Source: Hyposmocoma kahamanoa
Lineage: Eukaryota > Arthropoda > Insecta > Lepidoptera > Cosmopterigidae
Length of the DNA: 64,000 nucleotides
Direction: 5' to 3'
Assembly (NCBI RefSeq): GCF_003589595.1
Contig: NW_020653750.1
Span: 3,648,134 to 3,712,133, forward strand
Shown here: positions 13,001-22,900 of the stretch, one piece after another
Position numbering within the stretch: the stretch's first letter is position 1
Layout of the letters: each line of letters opens with the position of its first letter
Translations under genes and position numbers: made by a program
The notes under the pieces: generated by a model
Databases searched by the model: none
Told to the model about the DNA's origin: nothing
The model's input: the letters and a program-made list of their open reading frames with translations, nothing else

Positions 13001-15591
13001 ATAGCATTAAAAACAATCAAATCATTTTCTATACATTTTTGCAAATGTAAGTCACTGTTTCGCCAAATCTATGATATGTTTCTGGTGATTGATGATTTCA
13101 CTTTCCGAATTTCAATGGCACTTTTTGAGTGATTTTTGTAAAACCCTTTTTTTTTGTTTTAAGGTCTAAAACATACAAATATTCAAGCAATGTCAATAAT
13201 TATAAAATCACAGAAATATTTGAGTTAAATACAACAAAAAATTATATTTTAGGTCACACAAATGAGATTGCAGTAACACAAATGATTTTGTCATTAACAT
13301 AAATGAGAAAGATGGCACAGTAATGAGAAATTATTATTACAATACACATTTTATCATTCACAAAAGAACATTTAACAAGTAAAAATGTTTTAATATAATT
13401 TCTTGTATCAAAATCCTTCTCATCCATGTAAGACCATCTATCTATCTATATGCAATTAATAAATAAACCTAAAAAGCATTTTGTTTATATCATATAAACT
13501 TTGTTGTACATCAATATATCATCATTACCACCATCAACATCATCATCATTATCATCAGCATCACTACTATTCACATCATCATCACAATCATCGTCATCAC
13601 CACTACAATCATCATCCTCATCATCACCGCCATCATCATCGTCACCACCATCATCACCACCACTATCACCATCTAATTGTTATATTTCAAGTAAATGTTT
13701 AGCTTAAAGTAACTATTAGACTTAAAAGTGGACAAGAATGAAAGCGACAATAATGATTTGGATACATTTTTAACTGTCAAGTGTGTAAAATATGCTGAAC
13801 CGTTATAAAAGTACATGGATTTTAAAGCTCCCTTTGTCTAATTGATGTACAATAAAGTTTATATAACTATTACTTATTTAGATAGATTGCTTTACATGAA
13901 TGAGAATGATTTAGTCACTAGTGCTGAAATTGGTATATACTTATATGTTATGTATGTGTACGATGTTTTGCTAAAACGGAGATTCACAGGTAACTTCACT
14001 GTGTACACGCCAATCCGAAAGGAGCCCCATCTCACGTGTGCGAAGGGTGAAGGTGATGCGGTACGAACTTTTGTTATTAGGACGCTTTTAGTTGAAATGA
14101 CATTGATGATAGGAAAAATTTAAACACATTTTGTATTCCCAAGAAAACATGTTCATTTATAATAAATTGGAAAGTTATGATATATATTCGATGTGCAAGT
14201 TATTAGAGTTTATCCTCGACGGGAAATATTCCGATTTCCTTGAGTGTTTAATTTTTTTTCATCTTTTCTTAATATTAAGGCAATGTGGAACCGCCTCCCA
14301 TGAATGAGAAATTGCCCACTTTTTTAATTTTTATTTATTACTGTGATGTAGTAAAGTACACTTTTTATGTGTAACACAGACTAAGTAAGCAAGCAATCAT
14401 ATTAAATAAATAATGCTTAGCATTCATGTAATAACATAAAAGTTATTGAAAGGGACACATTTTTGGAGGTTATCTGAAAACAACCAATATGTGGCTGTTG
14501 CAATAGTAAGTTAAATGAAAACAAAAAGTAATGTGCATGCGTACAGAATTGGCAGTAGGGCAATCTTTAATCCAATGTCCTCTTTTCTGACACTTGTAGC
14601 AAATATAATTTGTTGGCACAGCACCTCTTTGGTTTTGTCCTCTAATTTTTTGATAGCTGAAATAAATTGATAAACATTATTTTAAATGTAACACACATTT
14701 CATTCAAAAACAATACTTATTCCCTAAATTTAAGCTTTACTTGTGTGGGATAGTGTCCTAACTTCAGCTGTGAAACACATAAAACATATTAGCATGTTAA
14801 TTGCGAGCTAAAAGTGCTTTAATTTTGTTAAGTAAGTATAAGTTTATAACACAACATTGAATGTCTGTAAAAAAATGTAATAATTTTTATATCCAAAGAA
14901 TAGGCCCCTGTAAATACAAAAAGCCCTTAAATACACCAATTATTCAACAAAATTCTGCCTTACTTGCTAGGGTCGTAGTCAAAAGTTGACTGTGATATCA
15001 TAGCATTTATTTTATCCTGTTCGCTACCTTCCATGCGAGACAGATCGGCCAATCCTTTCGGAGCCACATCTTTATGCAATACTGATTGACTAGCATTTGA
15101 ACCTTCCCACTGTTTTTTGGGCTGTTGAGACTGAGGTACTCTAGCTACAAGCAGTGAAGTGTTCTTTGGAATCAAAGTGTTGTCATCTACATATACTGCA
15201 AAAATAAAAACAATGACACTGCATTACTTCGATATGTCTATACTATACTGCCTATTATAACCAAAATACACATCAAATTAAATGGACGGTCTCATCGTAT
15301 TCGTCAGACGTATGGATAAATTGTAATGCATCTTGAATAATACATAACATATAAAATAGTTGTTTATGTATAATACTTACAAAAAATATATTATCGTATA
15401 TTAAATTTAATGTAATGGTACTAACCTTCTTTTGTTTGAGCGTTGGTAATTTCTAAATCGAAGTCGGAGGTCTTTCCTATACGCTTTTGTTGCGATATAG
15501 CAGATTTTAAGTCGCCTACTGATATGTGTAGTCCATCAAAAGTAACAGTGTCGTAATCCAGTGCACTTTTGAATTTATAATGTACAGACAT
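1003..15591 (-). CDS. RBBP6: RBBP6/SNAMA-type E3 ubiquitin-protein ligase (DWNN + CCHC + RING + RS tail), 3' end missing
   Basis: Sixteen coding exons in transcript order: 15591-15426, 15195-14964, 14656-14545, 12085-11958, 11711-11551, 11475-11385, 8623-8517, 8428-8384, 8154-7894, 5274-5228, 5123-5055, 3740-3676, 2565-2443, 2258-1983, 1531-1442, 1155-1003. All have AG/GT borders and matching phase. The protein starts [20 protein letters not shown], the DWNN ubiquitin-like fold. Then come a zinc knuckle [14 protein letters not shown] (residues 152-165), a RING/U-box-like domain with cysteines from about 243 to 283 (CSLC, CCGNSFC, CPDC), and the conserved FLRNSV stretch after it. Next are a His-Gly-Pro repeat in exon 9, Pro-rich exons 10-13, and SPR/RS-rich exons 14-16. 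At least 708 residues are encoded here. Known family role: ubiquitin ligase linked to p53/Rb regulation and to mRNA 3' processing through the DWNN domain; Drosophila SNAMA is the fly member. Exon 9's donor (GTATTC) is the least certain border. The large introns carry a Penelope element, MITEs, a microsatellite and an assembly gap. Confidence 0.93.
1201..1286. repeat. Small inverted-repeat MITE (same family as 22692-22813)
   Basis: The ends read GCGTTAGTACGACAA and, at the other side, TTATCGTGCTAACGC, which are reverse complements with one or two mismatches. The interior shares the string AGCGCGAGAT with the element at 22692-22813. It lies in an RBBP6 intron just upstream (in transcript order) of exon 16. 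No coding capacity. Confidence 0.55.
1983..2258 (-). repeat. RBBP6: Exonic 9-bp repeat coding SPR/RSP array (RBBP6 exon 14)
   Basis: The exon encodes an acidic/basic helix-like lead-in ([20 protein letters not shown]) followed by about a dozen Ser-Pro-Arg units, from nearly identical 9-bp DNA units at about 2030-2110. The array stays in frame and the splice borders fit, so it is real coding sequence of an RS-like domain. The near-identity of the DNA units suggests recent slippage, and the copy number is likely to vary between individuals. Confidence 0.8.
2566..5054 (-). other. RBBP6 introns 11 and 12; no other gene seen
   Basis: Apart from coding exon 3676-3740, this stretch is non-coding. 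It contains a locally GC-rich patch at about 4065-4150 and AT-rich intron sequence. The short minus-strand ORF at 3087-3284 contains the string VYADDTSVC, but the surrounding residues do not look like a reverse transcriptase. I see no other structured feature. Confidence 0.5.
5829..6505. mobile_element. Hairpin MITE with long inverted repeats, interrupted by an N gap
   Basis: The left arm begins near TTAGACACCCCCCACAC (5826 onward) and the right arm ends TGTGGGGGTCTAA (about 6491-6503). About 65 bp before the gap match the reverse complement of about 6432-6500, including GTTGCCAACGC. Sequence just after the gap (CGACGTCCGCGCGACC) matches the reverse complement of 6419-6437. The N run therefore sits inside the left arm of a hairpin element. 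Length without the Ns would be about 270 bp. No transposase is visible. It lies in an RBBP6 intron. Translations through the gap are meaningless. Confidence 0.7.
5898..6297. other. Assembly gap (400 N)
   Basis: Exactly 400 Ns, the same length as the second gap at 29974-30373, so this is probably a fixed-size placeholder rather than a measured distance. The five bases CGACG end the left contig and begin the right contig. The opposite arm of the hairpin reads straight through this point, so the true missing length may be close to zero. Confidence 0.95.
6685..6741 (+). pseudogene. Possible THAP-domain remnant (first ~18 codons only)
   Basis: The short reading frame [18 protein letters not shown] then stop resembles the start of a THAP zinc-finger domain (Met-Pro-x-Cys, then x4-Cys). 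THAP domains occur in P-element-type transposases and in host proteins. The frame ends at a TAA and no later THAP residues can be followed with confidence. It lies in an RBBP6 intron near other transposon debris, so a transposon fossil is the simplest reading. The match is only a handful of residues. Confidence 0.25.
6893..7040. repeat. Degenerate minisatellite with repeated CACTAGTGG palindromes
   Basis: ACTAGT occurs at 6914, 6953, 6998 and 7031, with related CACTAC/CACTAGAAG units between. The units are roughly 20 bp and are separated by GC-rich spacers such as CGGC and CCGC. The block is distinctly more GC-rich than its surroundings. It is non-coding and lies in the large RBBP6 intron between exons 9 and 10. 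Function unknown; it may be a protein-binding array or a decayed tandem repeat. Confidence 0.6.
7894..8154 (-). repeat. RBBP6: RBBP6 exon 9: in-frame His-Gly-Pro repeat
   Basis: This exon encodes an acidic DES-rich lead ([14 protein letters not shown]) followed by five or more HGP triplets and His-rich variants (about residues 370-395), from 9-bp GGCCCATGT-like DNA units on the plus strand at about 7990-8050. I know of no such segment in the vertebrate protein. The acceptor is good and the donor used here (after RYG) is plausible but weaker, so the end of the exon is tentative. Confidence 0.65.
8636..8650. repeat. 15-bp target-site duplication, left copy (Penelope-like element)
   Basis: ATAATTAAAATCATT occurs here and again, identically, at 11319-11333, immediately flanking the retroelement. 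A 15-bp duplication fits the range seen for Penelope-like elements. Removing the element and one copy restores a 78-bp RBBP6 intron. Confidence 0.85.
8650..8710. repeat. 61-bp terminal inverted repeat of the Penelope-like element, left
   Basis: Identical, in reverse complement, to 11214-11274 over all 61 positions that I compared base by base. It includes TTCCCGATATTTCGGAACGG. The repeat does not encode a start codon in the frame of the reverse transcriptase. Confidence 0.9.
8712..10957 (+). pseudogene. Penelope-like reverse transcriptase / GIY-YIG endonuclease with one frameshift
   Basis: The frame is open from the inverted repeat ([15 protein letters not shown]) to 9600 and continues in another frame to 10957. 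A one-base slip in the A5 tract at 9597-9601 would join them: the second frame reads upstream as [16 protein letters not shown], the expected Penelope RT entry. Visible RT motifs are [30 protein letters not shown] and the catalytic YVDDVF (about 10128). A GIY-YIG nuclease follows, with [19 protein letters not shown] then R..EH. The product would make a cDNA at a nuclease-nicked target. No in-frame ATG lies between the inverted repeat and 8919, so the start is unclear. The slip may be a real mutation or an assembly error in a homopolymer. Confidence 0.9.
11214..11274. repeat. 61-bp terminal inverted repeat of the Penelope-like element, right
   Basis: Reverse complement of 8650-8710 without mismatch. 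It lies 45 bp inside the right target duplication at 11319-11333. Confidence 0.9.
11829..11884. repeat. 56-bp perfect palindrome
   Basis: The 28 bases at 11829-11856 are exactly repeated as reverse complement at 11857-11884, with no spacer; the centre is TACTT/AAGTA. The match stops at once on both sides. It lies in RBBP6 intron 4, 74 bp from exon 4. A spacerless perfect palindrome can extrude as a cruciform and is usually unstable, so it may be recent, polymorphic, or an assembly fold-back. Confidence 0.9.
12488..12771. mobile_element. 284-bp MITE with 8-bp target duplication
   Basis: The ends CATTGACTTACAA and TTGTAAGTCAATG are inverted repeats continuing about 30 bp inward. Perfect 8-bp direct repeats CTGTTGGT flank it at 12480-12487 and 12772-12779. 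An 8-bp duplication points to the hAT or P superfamily. The same ends flank the larger element at 47908-53350, so this is probably a deletion derivative of that family. It lies in RBBP6 intron 3. Confidence 0.85.
12780..14544 (-). other. RBBP6 intron 3 remainder; AT-rich, no gene
   Basis: Apart from the trinucleotide array at 13516-13675, I see only AT-rich intron sequence with no coding exon, RNA gene or inverted-repeat element. Confidence 0.5.
13516..13675. repeat. Compound CAT/CAC trinucleotide microsatellite
   Basis: About 160 bp of ATC/CAT, CAC and CAG-type triplets with interruptions, reading as poly-His/Ser in the forward frames. It is intronic in RBBP6 and those reading frames are not genes. 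Confidence 0.9.
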
Positions 15592-16050
15592 CTCAGTTGA
15601 AGTAAGTCTTGACCAATACGTATCATGACAAAAATGTTCACGTGTTGTTATGACCTACAATCCGGCTTGTTGAGCGAATGGAGACGCCACACATTCAGTA
15701 ATTATTTCAAAATACAACACTACTTCCAATAACTGAAAATACTTTTGTAATGCTAACAAATGGACTAGTCACAAGTGTGTCCTAATGTTTATAAGATATG
15801 AAACAAAACATATTTTCACATTTTACGAAAATTCGATACATAGCCAATGAAAGCCATCAATTCGCCATTTTAGATTTTAGTTCCTTTTTTCCGTTTTCCT
15901 TTTATTTATTTTTTTTGTTCTGTATTGCCAATATGAATTTTATTTTTATTTTTTTAAGTTATAAAGGTATAACAAGACAGCTCTGGCTATTATCTTGGCT
16001 ATGGCATAAACTATTAAGACAAAACAAGCAAATTTTGTAAAGTGACATAA

Positions 16051-16230
16051 GAGTCGTATTCTAGAACTCTACTCTACTCCATGCTCAAGTCAGGACTTGA
16101 GTATGATTCAAAGCACTAGAAATCATACTCAAGTCCTTGCCATTAGAGTCGTATTTCCAGTGTTTGAATTCATACTCAAGTCTGCTCAAATCCTAACTTG
16201 AGCATTGAGTACAGTTCTGGAATACGACCC
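16051..16230. mobile_element. Palindromic MITE, GTCGTATTC family, copy 1
   Basis: About 180 bp beginning GAGTCGTATTCTAGAACTC and ending CTGGAATACGACCC. Inside, ACTTGAGTATGAT-type motifs recur as inverted repeats, so the whole element folds into nested hairpins. Other copies lie at 16246-16410, 34729-34936 and 55693-55868. No coding capacity. Confidence 0.8.
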
Positions 16231-16245
16231 TTAGTCCAAGTCTCA

Positions 16246-16410
16246 GGGTCGTATTCCAGAACTCTACTCAATGCTCAAGTTAGGACTTGAATATGATTTC
16301 TAGTACTGGAAATATGACCCTAATGACAAGGACTTCAATGTGATTTTAAAGCTTTATATCATACTCAAGTCCGGACTTGATCATTGAGTAGAGGTCTAGA
16401 ATACGAGTCT
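16246..16410. mobile_element. Palindromic MITE, GTCGTATTC family, copy 2
   Basis: Begins GGGTCGTATTCCAGAACTCT and ends with a diverged TAGAATACGAGTC. It lies only 15 bp from copy 1, in the same RBBP6-eRF3 intergenic region. It has more internal substitutions than the other copies. Confidence 0.75.
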
Positions 16411-16929
16411 TACTATACATGGTCCCCGTGCTATTGTTTATTTTCGTTTGCAATATTCGTAAAAAATTATTCTTTTTAGATTCCCACATATTATACAAAA
16501 GATCAAGTGTGCGACCAAACCATACGATATCATAATAAATTGTCTCTGCGTGTCGTGTCTGTCATCTTGTGTAAATACCGCAATACGAAATTATATTTTT
16601 TACCTATGGTTACACTTTATCCGGAAGTGTTAAATCGTCTCAAAGCTTTTAATTGCGAATTATTTTCGTCATCGGGATAATTGAAACTTATATTATTAAC
16701 ATACATTTAAATGTTTTATTATTACATTTGATTGAAGTATATGCTATGTATTGGACGTTTTCTAATTAAAATAAATTAAACGTTTCGATACTTATTTGGC
16801 AAATTGCCATGAACTTCCGGTGCAGGATAAAGACACACGCGGATCTATCGTGAAAAGAACGCGAAATAATATAAAAATCACTGGAAAGAGACGATTGCTC
16901 TACAAAATTTACATTGCCTGTTTTCAAAA

Positions 16930-19900
16930 ATGTCCAATAACGGTGCTCCGGACTCTTGGGAAAGTCAAGCTGATGTTATAGGTGAACAAGGTGCAAAAGA
17001 TTCCAATGATGTGTCTACAAAATTTTCCACGTTGAATGTAAATGCCGTGGAATTCGTGCCTTCTTTTTGTAAGCCCTCTCAGGCTAGCGACAATACTAAC
17101 TCCCCCACTTCACCACCGGAATCTGAAAGTGATTCCACTAACTCTGCTGGTAGTCCTGTCTTGAATGGTAAGTGTAATGTCTGTCATATTATCTATCTGC
17201 AATTAATCTTATCGAACCGTATTTGTCATTAAAGACCGGTTCGCTTCATATACAATCATATTGTCCGTAAGGCAATGTGACGACTATATACGAGAAGCCT
17301 GCAAAATGAGTTTCGCATGTGTTCGGAGCTTACGTTCGATGACTTTATTTTTTTTCTCTAAATCCAGTTCTAACGGGTTAAGTGGAGACACGCGGCACGC
17401 GACTGTATACCCTCTTGCTGTAAAATTTAATAACTTTCTCTTAGTTTTTCATTTGTGTTAATAGTTCATTTTACATTTCTCTTGTTAATTATGGCTAAAG
17501 GTATGTTTTACTCAAAATATTTTACAATAGATATAGTCATACTTTATGAACTTCACTGGTTTAAACTTGTTCCCTTTTATCTTGTGTATGACAGTACTTA
17601 GTTATAATACTTTTTAACATAGTACTCTAAAAGGTGTTGTGAAAGACATTACCTAACTAATAGGATTTGCTCCATTATATGAACTTAATAATTCTTCAGA
17701 AGTACTTACTATGCAGTGATCTTGAATGTTACTTACAAATCAATATGTGTCAAAGCTAATATGTGTGTAATTATAAGTTATGCAATTTTTAGCAAAGCAC
17801 AAAAGTGATACTATAATGCTTTATAATGTCAACATTAAAATTTCCTTAAGCCAAACGAAGTTAATCTACTGGAAACTAGACATGTCTTAATGTTAATATT
17901 TTTCATCATTTTCATTTCATTTCATTTTCATTTAGTACATGGATTTACAATTTCATCCAATTTCTTGTGGATAGTTATTGGATCAGCATGGTGAGCACTC
18001 ATCTGTACAGTTCCATGTTTTGATTGTAATACAAATAGACTATCAATAGCCCCATCCATTAAATTTTTGTTTGCTTTTGTTCATTAGTAGTTTAGATTTA
18101 TTGAATTTACATATAGTATCAACATCATGCAACTCATAATGGTGCTTAACAGAAGTCTTATTATATATATTGCCATAGTTATTTAGATAACATAAGGGGT
18201 AAGATATACTACATATAAGATAAACTAAGATATAGGGGTATACACTATATAGTATAAACTAAGATATATAATGACACTTGAATCAAGCTGCACTATTCAT
18301 ATGGAGATACAAATATTTTTTTCTGTACTTTTCTGCTAATGTGTATTAGCTCGTAACATGCCATTTGTGATTTTATACTAGGTTGCGGGGATGCCGAAAG
18401 TGGTGAGGGAGGCGCGGCATCTGCGTCGCCGCGCGTCGAAGAGCCACCACCCTTGCCACCAGCGGGCACAGGTGCAACCACTGCACCCGCGCCCGTTCCT
18501 CCCGACGTCTCCCCTACCGCCGACAGTTGGGAGGCCGAGGCCGACGCCGACGATGCGCTGCTCACACCTGACAACGAAAACGAAGCTGAAGAAGAGGAAA
18601 TTGACCAACAGGTTCGTCCCACTGCAATATGCAAGTCTCTTTTGTTTTGCATTTTTTACTGTTGGTACGTTTTTAAGCAGAAAGCACTCTTATCCAGAAT
18701 GTTTGTACGGAATACAAATAACTGTTGTTTTAGAACAATTACCTGTACTTTTTATTCTTCTGAAGTGTCATGCTCGAGTTTAGTTGTGTATTTTAATTGA
18801 ATGCAAAGTTAAAAGTAGCATAGTTTGTCTTTCATATCCTGCTAACCTAACTGTTTAAACACAAATACTAAACACATGAAACTTACTACCATCAGTAATT
18901 TTTTTTATCGTGATTGATATGCATTAAAACATTATTTGTGATGTATCTGGCTGCTTCTTGCCATATCCACTTATAAGTAATGCTGCTGAAACTGCTAGTT
19001 TTATACATTTGCTGAATAGGTAATCAATTATGCATGTCACATAAAACCATGAATTTTTTGCAGTTGTTAATATAGTTAATATTCCACAGTCTACAATTTT
19101 CAACCTTGTCGCATTGTTTCTTAGACAAACAATGATAATTGGACGTAGTTAAACCAAAAGGATCCAATGCACATCCAGTCACTTCGAGATGTGACAGTTT
19201 GAAGTTGAAAAGTGTTTCTCACTCTTGTTTTATTTTCAAAACTTATAATCTCATGCAACTCCAGAGATATTTGTTTATGTTTATATGTTGCATTTCTTTG
19301 TTGATCTAAGATAGGAACCGTTTAATACATATAACTCATTTTTTGATAATTTTGTGGATTGGATCCTTTTTGTTTAACTATGTCCAATTTATCCTACCTT
19401 AACTTATGGTTGGGGATAAATTTAGTTCATGGTGGATCATTGTGTGTTTTGGTTTGGCATTTTATATGTGACATGTGTAAAATCTATCTGTTATATGACT
19501 ATGAGAGTTAAAAATGTTTATATCAAGATCTTTGATTGTGTTTATGTAATGTGTTTTTGGTACACCCAGCAAAGATTAACTTTTGTAATAATTATTTTTT
19601 TGATAACAGGAAGATGGTGAAGTGGTGAAGAAGATTCCCAAGAAAAAACCACCACGGGTTGAGGACACTAGGAGCAAGAAAGAACATGTTAATGTAGTGT
19701 TCATAGGACATGTAGGTGAGTGTAACACAATGAATGTAATAACTTGGTACACATCAAATATAATTATTGTAAATATTATAGTAGCACTGTCACCTTAACT
19801 ATTTCTGCCACCAAGCAGTAATCAGCATTACTGTTTGGCGGCAGCAATGAAGGGTTAGGGAGCTAGTAAATTCACAGTCACATGGGGCTTCAGGGTGACG

Positions 19901-22900
19901 GGCGCAGTCACAGGGCCCCACAGATCTTTGCGATTTAAAGCTCTGAGTGGCACTACAGCTGTTATGGACAGGCATGTAGCTTACTATCAGGCGCACGACT
20001 TGTTTGTCCCGTCACTTGATATTATTAAAAAAATATTGAAATTTAAACTAAACAGTTAATGTGTAATTTCAGACGCCGGTAAATCTACGATCGGCGGTCA
20101 AATTATGTCATTAACTGGCATGGTGGACAAAAGAACGTTGGATAAATATGAGAGAGAAGCTCGAGAGAAGTCAAGAGAATCTTGGTATTTGTCATGGGCA
20201 CTGGACACTAACCAAGAAGGTATGTAATGCAGAATAGTAATTTACTATTTGTTTAATTCATTGTTAGGACTGAAACAACATTTCCCTGCTTTTCAAGAAT
20301 AGTGGCCTAACACAAATTAGTTCTTTTTTTGACTTATTACTAAAATTTATTTAAAAAATGCTAAATATTATTGTAAATTGGACACCATGCTTCTTATTGG
20401 TTAAAATAATCACATAGCAACACTGGGATGGTCTATGAACTGTCAATTTTGAGCAGAGGATCCATCTCAGATTTTTTAGAACCCTTTTCCTGTTGAGTTA
20501 GATGCTTTTGAGATGGACCACTATTCTAGAAAGCCATCGATTTGCAGTCATTTTGTCGGAGGAATTAGGGAAACCTATTGATTATGTTTTGCTTGTAAGT
20601 AACTCTGTGTTTTTTAATGAGATTTCTATCTGGTGTAGTTAAGCTGTTTTACTATGTTTTTTTAAATATGAACTATTGTATAGTATCTAATAGTATCTTC
20701 GTGATAGTACATGAATGAATACTTACGTTGTTTATACAGAACGTGACAAAGGCAAAACAGTGGAAGTAGGGAGAGCATACTTCGAGACTGAGAAGAAGCA
20801 TTTCACAATCCTGGATGCACCGGGACACAAAAGTTTTGTCCCCAACATGATTGGTGGCACAGCACAAGCTGATCTAGCTGTGTTGGTAAGAAAAAATGTA
20901 TTTACTGAAACTCATTGGAAATGAAACTATTTGTGTAATGGTTTCAATTAATGTTTGCCATAACTATGTCAGTTAGCTGTGACAATGAGACCTGTAAAGA
21001 ACCCAAAACATTGTTTTATTTGAAAGAACAAATATACTCAATTTAGATACAAAAAATAGTTTCATTTCTTTAAAATGTTCTATCCCTATTAAATTATAGT
21101 GGTGAGTAAAAACAAATACATCGATTTCATGTAATATCCATTAATGATTTTAAGGTAAGGCCAAGGTCGTGGGCGGGAAGTGCTCATAATTTGTGTCTGC
21201 CGTGGACCACGGTCGGGTAGGTGATATGCTTCCGGCCCGCGGTCCGTAGTTCACATCACAGGCACTCCTACCTAGTTATTTTTAAGCCACTTTATTTATT
21301 TGTTTTATTTAACAAAGTCTTCAAAATAGGAAGAGGTTTTCAATTCGACAGTATTCTTTTATGTATGTTACGCGATAACTCCGGCCTTTTTGCAAACCGA
21401 TTGACCGTTGATTCTTTTTTTAATGGAAAGAGGGCAGTGATTTAAATTTGCAGAAAATATTCCACCTTTAAGGATGACAAACTAGGGGATGAATGATTTT
21501 TGAGGTTGGTTTTTTTAGTATGCTGTACTGATTATTATTTATGTTCTTGAATACCATTACAGGTGATCTCAGCACGTAAAGGTGAATTTGAAACTGGTTT
21601 TGACAGAGGAGGACAAACGCGTGAACACGCTATGTTGGCGAAAACGGCTGGCGTTAAGCATTTAGTGGCTCTAGTGAACAAGATGGACGACCCTACTGTC
21701 AACTGGGATGAAAAAAGGTTATTATGTAATTTACGTTATTGAAATGCACGTCTTTATTGAATATTATTAGCTTTTTATGTTATAATCTTTATAGTCATCA
21801 TAGTTAACATTTTTCTAGAGTTATATTAATGCAAGGCATAATTTATTTTGGATATTTGGCGCAATATTTCAAGTTTAATATGTATCACCATGTAATTGTC
21901 GTTTGTTTGTAAATGCGTTAATATTACTTATTTCTGTTATTACAGGTACAATGAATGTCGAGACAAAATCCTGCCTTACCTAAAGAAGCTTGGCTTCAAC
22001 CCTGGAAAGGATTTATCCTTTCTTCCGGTATCTGGCCAAACTGGACAAGGATTATTGGAAAGAGTAAGGCTCATGTGCTCTAAATCTTGTTCTTGTAATG
22101 TAAAAGTCAAATATCACTATTCTGTACAGTTGCTGGAATTTAAATTAGCAAAACACTTGTTCAAATATATAAGTTACAGACTCTTAAACTATTATGCACT
22201 TAAACAATTATAATACAGCTGAACACAAGTTTATGGAATCAGGCAAAGCTGTGTTTACACTAGTTAAGTTTACTAAACCCATTTATATGGTGTCACCTAA
22301 ATTTAATTTACTCTATATATATCGTACACGCAAAGTAGGCGCCTGGCATTCGCTGGATTTATTGCAAATTACCAAACATGCGAAATTTTAATTATCTACA
22401 TCCATATCTTGAGGTCTATAATAAAACATACATTTGGAATTCTCAGGTAACAGAAGACGTTTGTCCATGGTACCGCGGACCGTCATTCATCCAGTTAATT
22501 GACGAGTTGCCTTCATTGAACCGAAAAATGGACGGTCCCTTCATCATGCCTGTTGTAGATAAATACAAGGATATGGGAACAGTACTCATGGGCAAGGTCG
22601 AGGCTGGTACTACGCGTAAAGGGAGCAGCATGATTCTTATGCCTAATAGGGTAAGTGCAGTTTTTGCAGTTTGCGTTTAGTGTTAATCTGTGGGACTGGC
22701 ACAACAATGCCACTTGCGCGAGAGCGACATAAAGCGCGAGATTTCTACACGAGAATACCAGAATCTCGCGCTATATGTCGCTCTCGCGCAGGTCGCGCCC
22801 TGTCGTGCTAGCCCTTCTGTAGTAGTATAAACTCTCCTGATCCTTAAGCTAATTTAAAACATTTTAAAAGTAATGTCATTTCTTTCAAATTGATAATACA

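Larger units (their letters stand above)
15592..16929. promoter_or_regulatory. Divergent intergenic region between RBBP6 and eRF3
   Basis: RBBP6 starts at 15591 on the minus strand and eRF3 at 16930 on the plus strand, so this 1.34 kb must hold both promoters and 5' UTRs. Two tandem MITE copies occupy 16051-16410. I cannot identify a TATA box or initiator with confidence. The unit may act as a bidirectional promoter, but that is inference from layout only. Confidence 0.5.

Noticed and set aside
13481..13707. His-rich and Ser-rich ORFs
   Set aside because: Translation of the CAT/CAC microsatellite in an intron; no start context or splice sites.
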